Positions 32,996 to 43,000 of a stretch of 64,000 nt of DNA are shown in pieces. The stretch is taken from positions 49,972,001 through 50,036,000 of the forward strand of contig OZ231127.1 of NCBI GenBank assembly GCA_965153355.1. The letters run 5' to 3'. The translations under genes were made by a program, and so were the position numbers. Every line of letters starts with the position of its first letter. Within the stretch, counting starts at the first letter, position 1. The stretch comes from Flaccisagitta enflata. Taxonomy: Eukaryota > Chaetognatha > Sagittoidea > Aphragmophora. The notes under the pieces were generated by a model. That model was not told the origin of the DNA. It saw nothing but the letters and a program-made list of their open reading frames with translations, and made no database searches.

Positions 32996-34405
32996 TAGGG
33001 AACATGAAAAGATATGCACATTTCAGATAAAAACAATATGAAAAATAAAAAACAGTATAGAAAACAAAGTAAATGAGATAACTGAGCGGGAGCTGATTCA
33101 GCTCACCAAGACCTCAGTTATAACATAAACATAAAAAATAAAGAGGTCACAATGAAAAAAATGCATTGGACTCTTAAGATAAAAGAAGCACAGTTGAAAT
33201 TCATAACGCTATAATGTAGTAATCTTAAAATCTTGTTTCTTGAAAAAATTACATTGAAAAATCATTTCATTCAAATGTTTTATCTTTTGAATTTGATTCA
33301 ATGCTCTTGTGAAGAGATCTCCAAGAAACCGGTTGGAATTTGCCCAGACCAGCATGAATCTTCCCACATCCCCGAGAGAGAGAAAAAAGGCGGCGGAAAG
33401 ACGAAGAAGAGAACAATGCTGCTGCTACACGTGAATTCTTTGCAGAGGAGGCAGATGAGGAAGAGAAAGATGATGATCACGCTCAAGAAAGGAAGGATCC
33501 AACTTTTGCTCCCGATGGTCCCAACTCAGCAGATCCAGGGCCAAAAACAAGAAACACTCATGCTCTTCCAAGAACTGGTGCGGCGTGTGACAGATGGGAT
33601 GTCTCCAGCAAAGCTGCGGCTGACTTGGTAAACTCCTTTGCCATTGATATGGGTTTGCTCACTGATTCAAACAAGTCCACCATGACAACAGATAAGGCAA
33701 AGATTGATCGTTGGAGAAAAGCAGGTCGGAAAAAGGCAAACGCAGAGCGCAAGAAAGCAATTGGAGCAAAGGATATCTCTGGTATTTACTTTGATGGGAA
33801 GAAAGATTTCACTTTGACCACAGTAGAGAGGAATGGCAAGCCCTACCCAAGGAAGGTTATTGAAGACCACTATGTCATGTTGGGTGAGCCAGAGAATGTC
33901 TACCTGGGACATGAAGTCCCCTATTCAGGACACGGCATCAGCATTGGCCTGAGACTCTTTCGCTCATTGAAGGAGAAGAATTTGGCAGCTAAGATGATTG
34001 TGGCAGGTGCAGATGGATGCAATGTGAATGTTGGCAACAATGAAGGCGCCTTGGTCTACTTAGAATTGCTTCTAGGAAAGCCTCTTCATTGGTTCATCTG
34101 TATGCTTCATGGATGCGAATTGCCATTCAGAGCACTAGTCCGCAAACTAGATGGTGGAACATCAGGCCCTCTCTCACTCAAAGGTCCAATTGGGAGTACA
34201 GAAGAAAATCATTCTAACGAACACGCTTCTTAAGAAATTCCGCCTCTAACAAATATATTTGAAAGTCCCATCATTCTTTCTTTAGATTCTTTGTTGAAAA
34301 AAATCGCCTAAAACGAACTGTCACTAACGAAAAATCGCCTGTAACAAAGTCTTTTCCATTGAAAACGGTACTTCTGAGTGACGTGTAACGAATTTTGTCA
34401 TAAGA

Positions 34406-34428
34406 AGAAAGAAAGAAAGAAAGAGAAA

Positions 34429-34512
<84 letters not shown>

Positions 34513-34520
34513 GAAAGAAA
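34406..34520. repeat. (GAAA)n microsatellite
   Basis: GAAA units with GAAGAAA interruptions, inside the Tigger-type MITE. Confidence 0.95.
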
Positions 34521-34569
34521 GCCAAGAGGAAAAGAAAGAGTGAAGAAGAAGAAGGAAGGAAGTCGAGAG

Positions 34570-34626
34570 TACGTTACCCAACCAACCGACGGACACAGCC
34601 AGTTATAGAGGTGTTTTGTCGCACCT
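34570..34626 (-). repeat. Hairpin-family repeat, version B, tail only
   Basis: GTTACCCAACCAACCGACGG, ACACAGCCAGTTATAG, then hairpin AGGTGT-TTTGTC-GCACCT (34609-34626) followed by AAAAA: the complement of the version-B start at 50475 and 53892. Confidence 0.75.
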
Positions 34627-34685
34627 AAAAAGAATGAAAGGATGAAAAGAAAGAAAAAGCAAGTGATCCTAGAGAGAAGGATGAA

Positions 34686-34722
34686 GTGTGTGTGTGTGTG
34701 AGTGTGTGTGAGTGTGAGTGTG

Positions 34723-34767
<45 letters not shown>
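34686..34767. repeat. (GT)n microsatellite
   Basis: GT dinucleotides with GAGT interruptions. Confidence 0.95.
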
Positions 34768-34773
<6 letters not shown>

Positions 34774-36330
34774 TATGCTATTTTACTTTTCTGCTGTCGT
34801 TCTAAATTAACAAAACAATTCTGATGGATGTTTAAGCTCCTATAATACTAGCAATTGTTTCTCTATGGCTACAGCGAAATTCGCCTATAACAAAAAAATA
34901 TCAGGTTCCCTTGGGCTTCGTTAGAAAGGTTTTTAACTGTACTTTAGTTGAGGATCTCACAGAATTGCCGGTGATAAACTTTCGTAGCATCCCAAATCCA
35001 GATTTTCCCACTGTTGCAGAGGAGTACTCTTATGAGTTAAGCAAGGCTCAACGGTACACATACAGAATGTGCCGGGCTATCATAAGTGGCGAAATGCCCC
35101 CTGGTCTTGCTGATGAAGAACCTGGGAAATACCATGGTGCAAGATGGAACACACTTGCCAACAGGCTCATGCGCAAATATGTTGCAACTCCTCGTCCTTC
35201 TCGAAAATTTCGAAAGTTGATCCATTCGATCATTCACCATTATGCTCCCTCTTGGTTCCAAATCAAGACCCATCCAAGATGCGTTGATGGTCCAAAGAAC
35301 TTTTACAAGATGGTTGAATACCAGCGAAAGCTTGAGCCAGAACTGCAAGAGGAAGTTCAGAAAGTCATGCAGAGAAATGCATACTTTGCTCATCCCGAGG
35401 CAATCCTTCTCTCTATGCTTGCAGACAGTGACCGTGAGGTGCGAGCTCAAGCAGTTAACACCATCTTGACCATTCGGATGAAATTGGACCAAGCAAGGGC
35501 TGACCTCTGTCAAGAGGATGATGGGCGAGGAGTGGATGAGGAAGATGAAGATGAGGAAGAACCTCCTGAAGGGGAAGAAGATGATGCCTTCCAATTGGAC
35601 CCTTCAGAAGATCATGCCATTTCAAATTCCAAAGTTAGGAAATTTGTTCTTCCCAAAGTGAATTTCAGTGCAACTAGCTACACTGAACTGATTGACTGGG
35701 AATCAGCAAAGCTGACAGAGCCACCTTTCACTTTGGATTTCAAGGAAGCTGACCTATTTGCCATCAAAGAGGCCCCCCTTGAAGTACCAAATTACCCATG
35801 CCACACCCAGGCAGTGGAAAGGGCCATCAAGCTTGTCTCTGAGGCTTCTGCTGCAGTGGTTGGACAAGAAGCAAGAGAAGGTTTCATCTCTCAACAGATC
35901 AAAGAAAGGCAGGAGTTGAGCAAGTTTGAATCAAAGAAGGACTACTTTCCAAAGGTGGAAGCTGCTTGCCACCCAAATGATGAATGAGAATATTGAAAAT
36001 AGTAAATGAGGTCTTGGTGATTTTACACAAATCCCGCTCATTTACTATCATTGTTTTTTTTTTGCAAATTGTATTCTTTTTTTTGGAACTGAGGTCATGG
36101 TGATCTAGCACAGAGCCCGCTCAGTTTTTAATTTTTCAATTTGATTTTTGATGCTGATATTCAATTATATAATCTGTATTACTAATTATTGTTGCCTTAG
36201 TGGTTAAAAATCAGCCGCTGGATCAAACATTTTACAGTTTGAACTCATCACCTAATTGTGTATTTCATGGTACAATACTTTGATTCATTGAAAAAATTGT
36301 TTGTCATTTCTACTGCTTTTGATGAAATTG

Positions 36331-37124
36331 CCTTTGTGGTTAAAAATCAGCCATTCCGTCAAACTAGTTCTTAGTTTGACCGTCAAGCCCTATCCATACT
36401 TGTGTAGGTGCAAACATTGATTAACCAAAAAAAACAAAAAAAAACAAAAAAAAATCTTAAAAACCAAAAAAAAAACCTTCAGTAAAACACCCATGCCAGG
36501 TTGCAAGTCCTGGAGGAAGAAGCTTGAGCACTGAGTTTTGCAATTTTTGTTGATTTCGCTTATTTCTGCCTTTATTGCAAATATTTCATGGTTAAAAAAT
36601 GGTTTTTTTTTAACATAAAAGGGAAAAGAATATGAGAATAATGAAAATACTAAATCAAACAAGCATCTTTAAAACAAACAGGCACATTTTTTTAACACAC
36701 ACTAGACAGTACAATTTTTTCCTTTTTTTAAAGATTTTCTCAATTTTTTTGATTTTTCGCTAATTTTTGCCTTTACGGCAGCATGTATAAAGCCCTAAAA
36801 ATGAAAAAAAGCTTGCATTGGAAGCCTAATTATTGTCATGAGAGGTAAGAGTAAGGCAAAAATACATCATCTAAGCCAAAAACAAATGTTTTTTAGTGTC
36901 CTGGTGGCTATTACCAATGGCCTATATCTTGGCGATTTTCGCGATTTTCGCGATTTTTGCGATTTTCCCCTATCTGATACCTCATTTTTGATCAAAAATG
37001 GATTATTTTTCCTTAAGACATGGATACCCAATTTTTTTTCTATCCTTTTCTACATTCAATAAACCCCCAGATTCCAGAGTCTCATAAGGAATTTCCAAAA
37101 ACAACCCTGTATGACCCCCCCCTA
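36331..37124 (-). repeat. Right terminal inverted repeat of the hAT-like transposon
   Basis: 794 bp, complement of 32209-32995. The inner boundary is TTAACCAC followed by (T/A)AAGG. A partial tandem copy of the inner boundary (GTGGTTAAAAATCAGCC) recurs at about 36200. Confidence 0.88.
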
Positions 37125-37132
37125 ACACCCAG

Positions 37133-37680
37133 TGAAACGTCAAATATTTGCGTTTCCGACCGACCCACAGACCGGCAGAAAGAGCCTCTTACAGACCTGC
37201 TTTAGCGCACGTCAAAAAAATTGACGAGGGAACAAGCGCGCGCACACCAGCGCGCGCGTTCGTGTCTCTATCTTCCTGCGTTCGTGTGAGTCTGCTTGCT
37301 TGTCTGTTTACATGGGAATTTACGTGCCTGTCAGTGTGTGCGCACACGCTCGTGACCCAGTTGTTGTTTCCCGAAATATTCACGTTGCTGGTGATTAATG
37401 ATGTAAGGGCTATTCGCAAGCGATATCCAAGGTCGCAGGCCAGAGATGAACCACGGTCAGGGGGTCACCACGAAAAAGAAAGTTAGAACGAGAGAGAGAG
37501 AGAGAGAGCGTAACCACCAAAGGTACACAATAAACTTTATTATTCTGCTTTCATCTAATTTTCTGTCATGTCTGTCACACTGTCTCTCAGACAAGTCTGT
37601 TTGTCTGCCTGTTTGTCTGTCTGTCTGTATGTCTGTCTGTCTGTTTGTCTGTCTGTTTGCCCCACCCCGCTAATTCTATT
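37133..37680. other. Non-coding with TGTC-rich repeats
   Basis: Purine/pyrimidine-alternating GCGCGC words near 37225-37260 and a loose (TGTC)n array at about 37563-37660. No gene recognised. Confidence 0.5.

Positions 37681-37771
<91 letters not shown>
37681..37771. repeat. (CT)n microsatellite
   Basis: About 90 bp of CT following the TGTC array. Confidence 0.97.
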
Positions 37772-37776
<5 letters not shown>

Positions 37777-38025
37777 CGATTTGTCCACTGTCCGCCTGGG
37801 CACGAGCCGCGGGCGTAGGGGGTAATAACGATGAGAAGGAGAAAGAGAAGAAGGAAGCAGCGCTTCGTGACGTGGTGACGTTGATGCTGTCCTCGTTTTC
37901 ATCGGGTTGAATGCCATCTTATGCAAATCAGTTCCCAGGCCTAGGGTTAAGAAGATACGCAGACACCTCGAGGGACAACGTCTGAAATTAATGAACGAGT
38001 GATCCACTGAGAGAGAAAGGATCAG

Positions 38026-38028
<3 letters not shown>

Positions 38029-38073
<45 letters not shown>

Positions 38074-38170
38074 GCAGATATGCGTCCTGGCTTTAAAAGG
38101 CGTGGCCAGCTGGTACCATTAATGGGTGTGGCAATGTGTTCTCAAGGACTAGCATTGAGGCGTTTCATTG

Positions 38171-38236
<66 letters not shown>
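38029..38236. repeat. (GA)n and (CT)n microsatellites in opposite sense
   Basis: (GA)n at about 38034-38070 and (CT)n at 38174-38236 could pair as a ~200-bp inverted structure. The spacer has no recognised feature. Confidence 0.9.
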
Positions 38237-38238
<2 letters not shown>

Positions 38239-38337
38239 GAAATCCTCAAAGATGTTCGCGAATATCGTCATTTTTCCTTTTCATAGATATGGTTGCTTTT
38301 TGTGCAGTGACCCAGAAACAGGCGACGTCCCGCTATA

Positions 38338-39178
38338 CCAGTAATGGCGGCTGTCGCCGTGAGGAAAAAAGTCGTAAGCTTTGGTCACTTTTCACCAAGC
38401 TTTTGTCTTTAGTCACTGCAAATTTTTTGTTCTTTTTGGATCAAATCAAGAGCAATTGTATGTATTGATTGCACTGAAAATCAGAGAAAAATAGGACTGA
38501 GCCAAATGAGCTAGATGAGCTAAAATGCTCAAAATCACTCAACCAGACAATCAGCTATGCTAACTGACATGCTTTTTTGTTTTTACATGCTCCCATCAAA
38601 ACATTTATTTATCCCATTAAAAATTTAAAAAAACTGAGCTAAATGAGCTAAGTGAGCTAAAATGCTTAAAAACACCCTCAAAGATGAGCAGTTATGCTCA
38701 CTGATATGCTTTTTTGTATCTGCTTTCTTAAACATGTATCAAAATATCTATTTATTCATCACATTTAAAATATAAAAAAAAACTGAGCTAAATGAGCTAA
38801 ATGAGCTAGAATCCTCCAAAACACCCTCACAAATGAGCAGCTATGCTCATAAACATGTTTTCTTGTATTTGCATGCTCAAACAAACATAAATACACTCTT
38901 TTTTTGATCCTACTCAAAATCATAAAAAATCGAAAAAAATTCAATTCACAATTTTTATAAATAAATCTTTAAAAAATCATAGCGCGAAAAATATTTGTCG
39001 TAGAGCATTCTGCTTGGCGCCAAATGAAAGAGAATTATTAAATTTACTTACCCTATCAATTTCATTGGAGGGCCCATTCGCTCGGTGGAGATGCCCAACT
39101 TTCTAATAAGAAAATGAAAACCCTGTTTCTCTCGAATATGTCAAAAAGTCGAAGACTGACTTCGACTTTTTTCCCAAC
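38338..39178 (-). repeat. GCTCA-rich satellite block, inverted copy
   Basis: Minus-strand copy of the region 57638-58472. It starts with the complement of GGCGACAGCCGCCATTAC, runs through three ~145-bp monomers with TGAGCTAAATGAGCT cores, and ends with the complement of AAAAAAGTCGAAGTCAGTC. The TIR ends of the 3.4-kb parent element are missing here. Confidence 0.85.
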
Positions 39179-39386
39179 CAGAGATTATTTCTCGCCAGGC
39201 CTGTATATAGTTGAGCATCCCCCCCCCCGGTGGGGGGGGGAATAAAATCAAAGGGTTTGGAGATGGGGAAAAAAATCAAAAGCTTGAAAGAAAGAAAAAA
39301 AGAATTTTGAAGATTCAACATTTTTGGTAGTACCAAAAGGTAAAATTCGATTACTACAACACAATTTAACACTATTTAAACCTATA

Positions 39387-39872
39387 TGCTTGAGTAACTG
39401 GCTACTTGAGGCTTGAGGCAATGAGCGGGCATCGAGATATAACAAATAGGCTTTATTACATCAACCATATGGAGCGAATCGTCAAACTGAAGGAAGGGAC
39501 AAAATGAGGGAAAACATTAGGCCAATGCTAAGGGTTACAAAAGAGAAATACGACAAATATCATATCAACTCAATACTACAACGCTTCTTACCACACTAGG
39601 ACGATGCCGATGAACAGCTACTGAATAGACAGACTGCGCACTGGCATTTAAAGGATCTAGAGAATCTACACTTTGACAGCTCTAACCAATGACAGCTCAC
39701 GGGTCACGCACAGCCACGATGACGACCAATAGACAGCTAGAACGATAGCATGCTTCACCTATGACGTCATAAGCCAATGAACGACGAGCAACGGCAATGA
39801 ACATTCACGAGGCAACGCTAATGAATCTCGATAGATGGCGGGCGGGTAAAAAGAACATCGGCTTATCATACA
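39387..39872 (-). repeat. 3' LTR of the BEL/Pao element (486 bp)
   Basis: Read on the minus strand, U3 contains CCAAT-type boxes (complements at 39683-39688, 39724-39728, 39773-39777), a perfect CRE palindrome TGACGTCA (39762-39769), a TATA-like TTTAAA (39648-39653) and, about 29 nt further, the initiator TCAGT (39620-39624). The poly(A) signal AATAAA is at 39452-39457. Confidence 0.93.
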
Positions 39873-39883
39873 CCCCCACCTAG
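39873..39883 (-). promoter_or_regulatory. Polypurine tract of the BEL/Pao element
   Basis: Minus-strand AGGTGGGGG followed by TGTG at the LTR edge; the expected plus-strand DNA primer site next to the 3' LTR. Confidence 0.7.
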
Positions 39884-40035
39884 GAATCGAACAATAGGCA
39901 GATTTCTAAATCAACACTAAAGGCTAAAGAACAATCCCAAATGCGACACGATGCAATAGCTGAATCATAGACGCAATACTACAATACTACACAACAATGA
40001 TACGCGAGTCGATGTACGATCACAACTACGGAAAG

Positions 40036-43000
40036 TCATTCGGCGCCCCCACCATCGACGACCACCTCCTCCACCTTCTGATCTTCACCTTCACGCTCCA
40101 ACAGAACAATCTTCCTCACGTCGCGTTCGAGAGAACGATTCGAGGAAGTTCGGAGCACGATGCGACGAACGAGTCCATCTTCACTGGGGATCGCATTTGT
40201 AACGATGGCCAATGGCCAGCGTTCTCTGGGCAAGGACTCTTCGATGAGGAGGACGAGATCGCCCTTCTGGATGTTTCGTTGGCGCGAGATCCACTTGGAC
40301 CGCTTCTGGAGACTTGCGATGTACTCGTTGCGCCACTGCTTCCACAATGAGTCCAGGATCGGCCGGAGAACGTCTTTGGATCGGCGCAGCTCAGTCCCTG
40401 TGAGCGGCACCGCGGGCAGAACGTCGGAGGAGAGGATCAAGGATGACATCGCCGGGTTGAGGAAATGCGCCGGCGTCAATGGACGGAGATCTTGAGGGTC
40501 TGCCGAGAATCGAGTCAACGGTCGCCGGTTGACGATTCCAGCGGCAACTTGAACGATGGTGCGGAAGCGCTCGTAATGGAGCTCACCAGAAGCAAGGCCG
40601 TCGATGACCTTCTTCACAACTCCTACGAGGCTCTCCCAGCTTCCTCCTTGATGCGGCGCATGAGGCGGGATGAAGTGCCAATCGATCCCAAGTGGCACCG
40701 GATTCTCTTGCGATGGCGGATAATTCTTCCATTCCGCGAGCATCTTCTTGAGCATATTGTCGGCGCCGATTAGATTTGTCCCCTGATCGGAGTGGAGACG
40801 TCTGACGGAGGGGTAGAAAGAGTGAAAGCGCTTCAGAACCTCGATGAACGTCTGCGCTTCAATGTCACTGACAACATCCATGTAAACAGCTCTGATGCGA
40901 AGACAACAAAATAAGACCACCCAAACTTTCTTGCCACAGCGGCCAGACTTAACTGAGACTGGACCGAAGAGATCGACGCCCGTATCCGTGAAGGGCGGCA
41001 CAACGTCCAAGCGATATGATGGAAGAGGTGCCATTTGCTGTGTCTCCGGATGTCGATATCGACGGCGACAAGCAAGGCATCTCCAGAGGACCTTCTTTAC
41101 GGCTTGGCGTCCCTTGATGATCCAAAACTTGCGGCGAAGTTCGGATAAGACGTACTCGATGCCGGCGTGACCGCATTCCTCGTGAATAGATTTGATGAGA
41201 TGATTAACGAAGGGATCATCATATGGCAAGATCAATGGATGAACAATTTCAAACGACTCTGGGCGGAAGTTCAATCTTCCCCCAACCCTTAGGTATCCTT
41301 TGTCATCAGCAAATGGACTCAATTGACGCAACGATGAAGCTGACCTGTTAAGAACCCTTTTCATCTTTTTCGGGTCCTGACCGACAAGAACGGCGATTTC
41401 CGCCTGGAAATGACGACTTTGACAGTCACGAACGATCCAATCTTCCACTTGCTGCAACTCCAATGCGCTGGGAAGAGACGAAACTGCTGGGTTAAACTGG
41501 TCCGGCTGCTTGCGAGACCTTCCGATAAACCTGAGGACGTAACTTAGAATGCGTTTAACCGACTGGAAATCACTCTTTCTGCGCAGCAATTTCTCAATGC
41601 ATGAAACATCAGAGGAACTTTCCTGAATTGGAGGATCGACGTCAGATGCCCCCACCGTGGCTTCATTGGGGACGGGAAGAGATGGCCACTCATCCTCTAG
41701 GCAGGCGATGAATCTCGGGCCTTCATGAAACAATTTCCACGACTCCGTGTCATCGGGCATGGCTCCACGAGAGACGACATCAGCTGGGTTCAAAGTTGTC
41801 GGGACCCAACGCCACTGCTTCGGCGGGGAATCTGGATGGGTTAAATGAATCTTGTTCAAACGATTAGCCACAAAGACAGGGTGCTTACCATCCTTGCCCT
41901 GGATCCAGAAATAGATGGTGGTTGAATCCGTGAAGAATACTTCTCGCGTGATCTGGACGTCGATGTCCTCTTTGATCTGCGTTGACAATTCCACGCCAAT
42001 GACTGCAGCCGCTAATTCCAGCCTTGGAATAGAACCATTCACGTCCACATTGGTTTCCTTCATTGGGGAAACACGCGACTTGGCTGCGACCCAAACGATT
42101 GCACCTGTGGCTTCGATAACGAAATAAGAAACTGCACCCATGCCAATGAGTGAGGCATCCGTGAATGTAATCAGAATGACAGGCTGACCATGGTAGGAGA
42201 GACCAAATGAACGAGGCATCGGTAACAACTCAAGAGCTTTCATACCTTCGAACCACTTGACTACTCGATCCTCGATGTCTTCTGTAAAGTCGGTGTTCCA
42301 GTCGAACTTGGCAGCGCACAATTCCTGATTGAGCTTCTTTCCCAAAAGTGTGTATGGAGCAACTTGTCCCAACGGATCGAAGATTCCCATCACCACGGAG
42401 AGGACACACTTGCGATTCCAAGGACCCCCACCACTTTTCGCTGAGGGCTTGATGCGAAAAGTATTTTCTTTCGGATCGTACTGGACTCCAAGGACCGATG
42501 TCCTGGGGATTTCCCCCGATCGCTGCTTAAACCCGTCGGCTCTGAGTTTTTCGGGGACGGAATCTAAAACGGCACGAGAATTAGATACAAACTTTGTAAG
42601 TGGAAAGCCACCTCGAGAACACAAATCAATGAGACCTCTCACCAATGCAATCAAACTTTCCTCTGTGGGAGATGATGTTGGAACGTCGTCGACATACGCT
42701 CCAAGAATTGCCGCGACCACTTCTTCGGAGAAATCCTCACCATGGACTTCAGCATTGCGGCGTAAGGCAAACGAAGAGATAGACTCCGAGCACGAAGAAC
42801 CAAAGATATTGACCTTCATCCGGAGGCACTGGAGGATGTCTTCACGACCGACTATCCACCTGAAGAATCTCAAAGCGTCGCGATCCTCTGGAGGGATCAA
42901 GACCTGGTGAAAACAACTTTTGATATCTGAGACTGCGAAAAAATCATATCTCCTGGCATTTTGCAAAGCTGTAAAAATGGTGGTCTTCGAACCCTCACCA

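Larger units (their letters stand above)
34199..34939. mobile_element. pogo/Tigger-type MITE (741 bp) inside the transposase gene
   Basis: TA at 34197-34198 and 34940-34941. Ends CAGAAGAAAATCATTCTAAC and CAGTTAAAAACCTTTCTAAC (inverse) share TTCTAACGAA. Internal words such as CGCCTATAAC and CGCCT(C/G)TAAC are typical of Tigger-like TIR regions. The interior holds a (GAAA)n array (about 34406-34520), a hairpin-family tail (34570-34626) and a (GT)n array (34686-34767). Confidence 0.85.
33357..35987 (+). pseudogene. Divergent hAT-like transposase, interrupted
   Basis: The frame is open from a TGA at about 33354 to 34230 and resumes at about 34942 to the stop after 35987. Removing the TA-flanked insertion at 34199-34939 with one TA restores one phase. 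The N-terminus is acidic and low-complexity, then CDRWDVS...ADLVNSFA. Motifs: YFDGKKD (Asp at 33793-33795) as the first RNase H-fold strand; GADGCNVNVG (Asp at 34012); CMLH (34099-34110), matching the hAT C-x-x-H; ARWNT (35142), matching the hAT RW motif; then YAPSWFQIK and RNAYFAHPE. An acidic stretch (EDEDEEEPPEGEEDD) lies near 35535-35585. The block pattern resembles a family of uncharacterised invertebrate proteins known to me only as hypothetical. The in-frame start is unclear and may lie in an upstream exon. Confidence 0.75.
32209..37124 (+). mobile_element. Autonomous-type hAT-like DNA transposon, 4.9 kb, with long TIRs
   Basis: Ends TAGGGGGGGTCATACAGGG and its inverse, with one G of difference in the G run. 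Flanked by the 8-bp duplication ACACCCAG at 32201-32208 and 37125-37132. The terminal inverted repeats are about 790 bp and look almost identical. Between them is a plus-strand transposase-like gene (33357-35987) broken by a TA-flanked insertion. Three copies of a ~36-bp motif running from CTGAGC(GGG) to GACCTCAG (33082-33117 inverted, 36006-36041, 36089-36124) lie just inside the TIRs and may be subterminal binding sites. The 8-bp duplication and TAG...CTA ends point to the hAT superfamily. Confidence 0.88.

Noticed and set aside
33357-35987. Domesticated host gene
   Set aside because: It is enclosed by ~790-bp inverted repeats with an 8-bp duplication and is itself interrupted, so it is a transposon gene.
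32270-37062. Pair of identical 74-codon genes at 32270-32494 and 36838-37062
   Set aside because: Both lie at mirror positions in the long terminal inverted repeats. Identity reflects the TIRs, and the DFRDFRDF stretch is the CGCGAAAAT tandem repeat.
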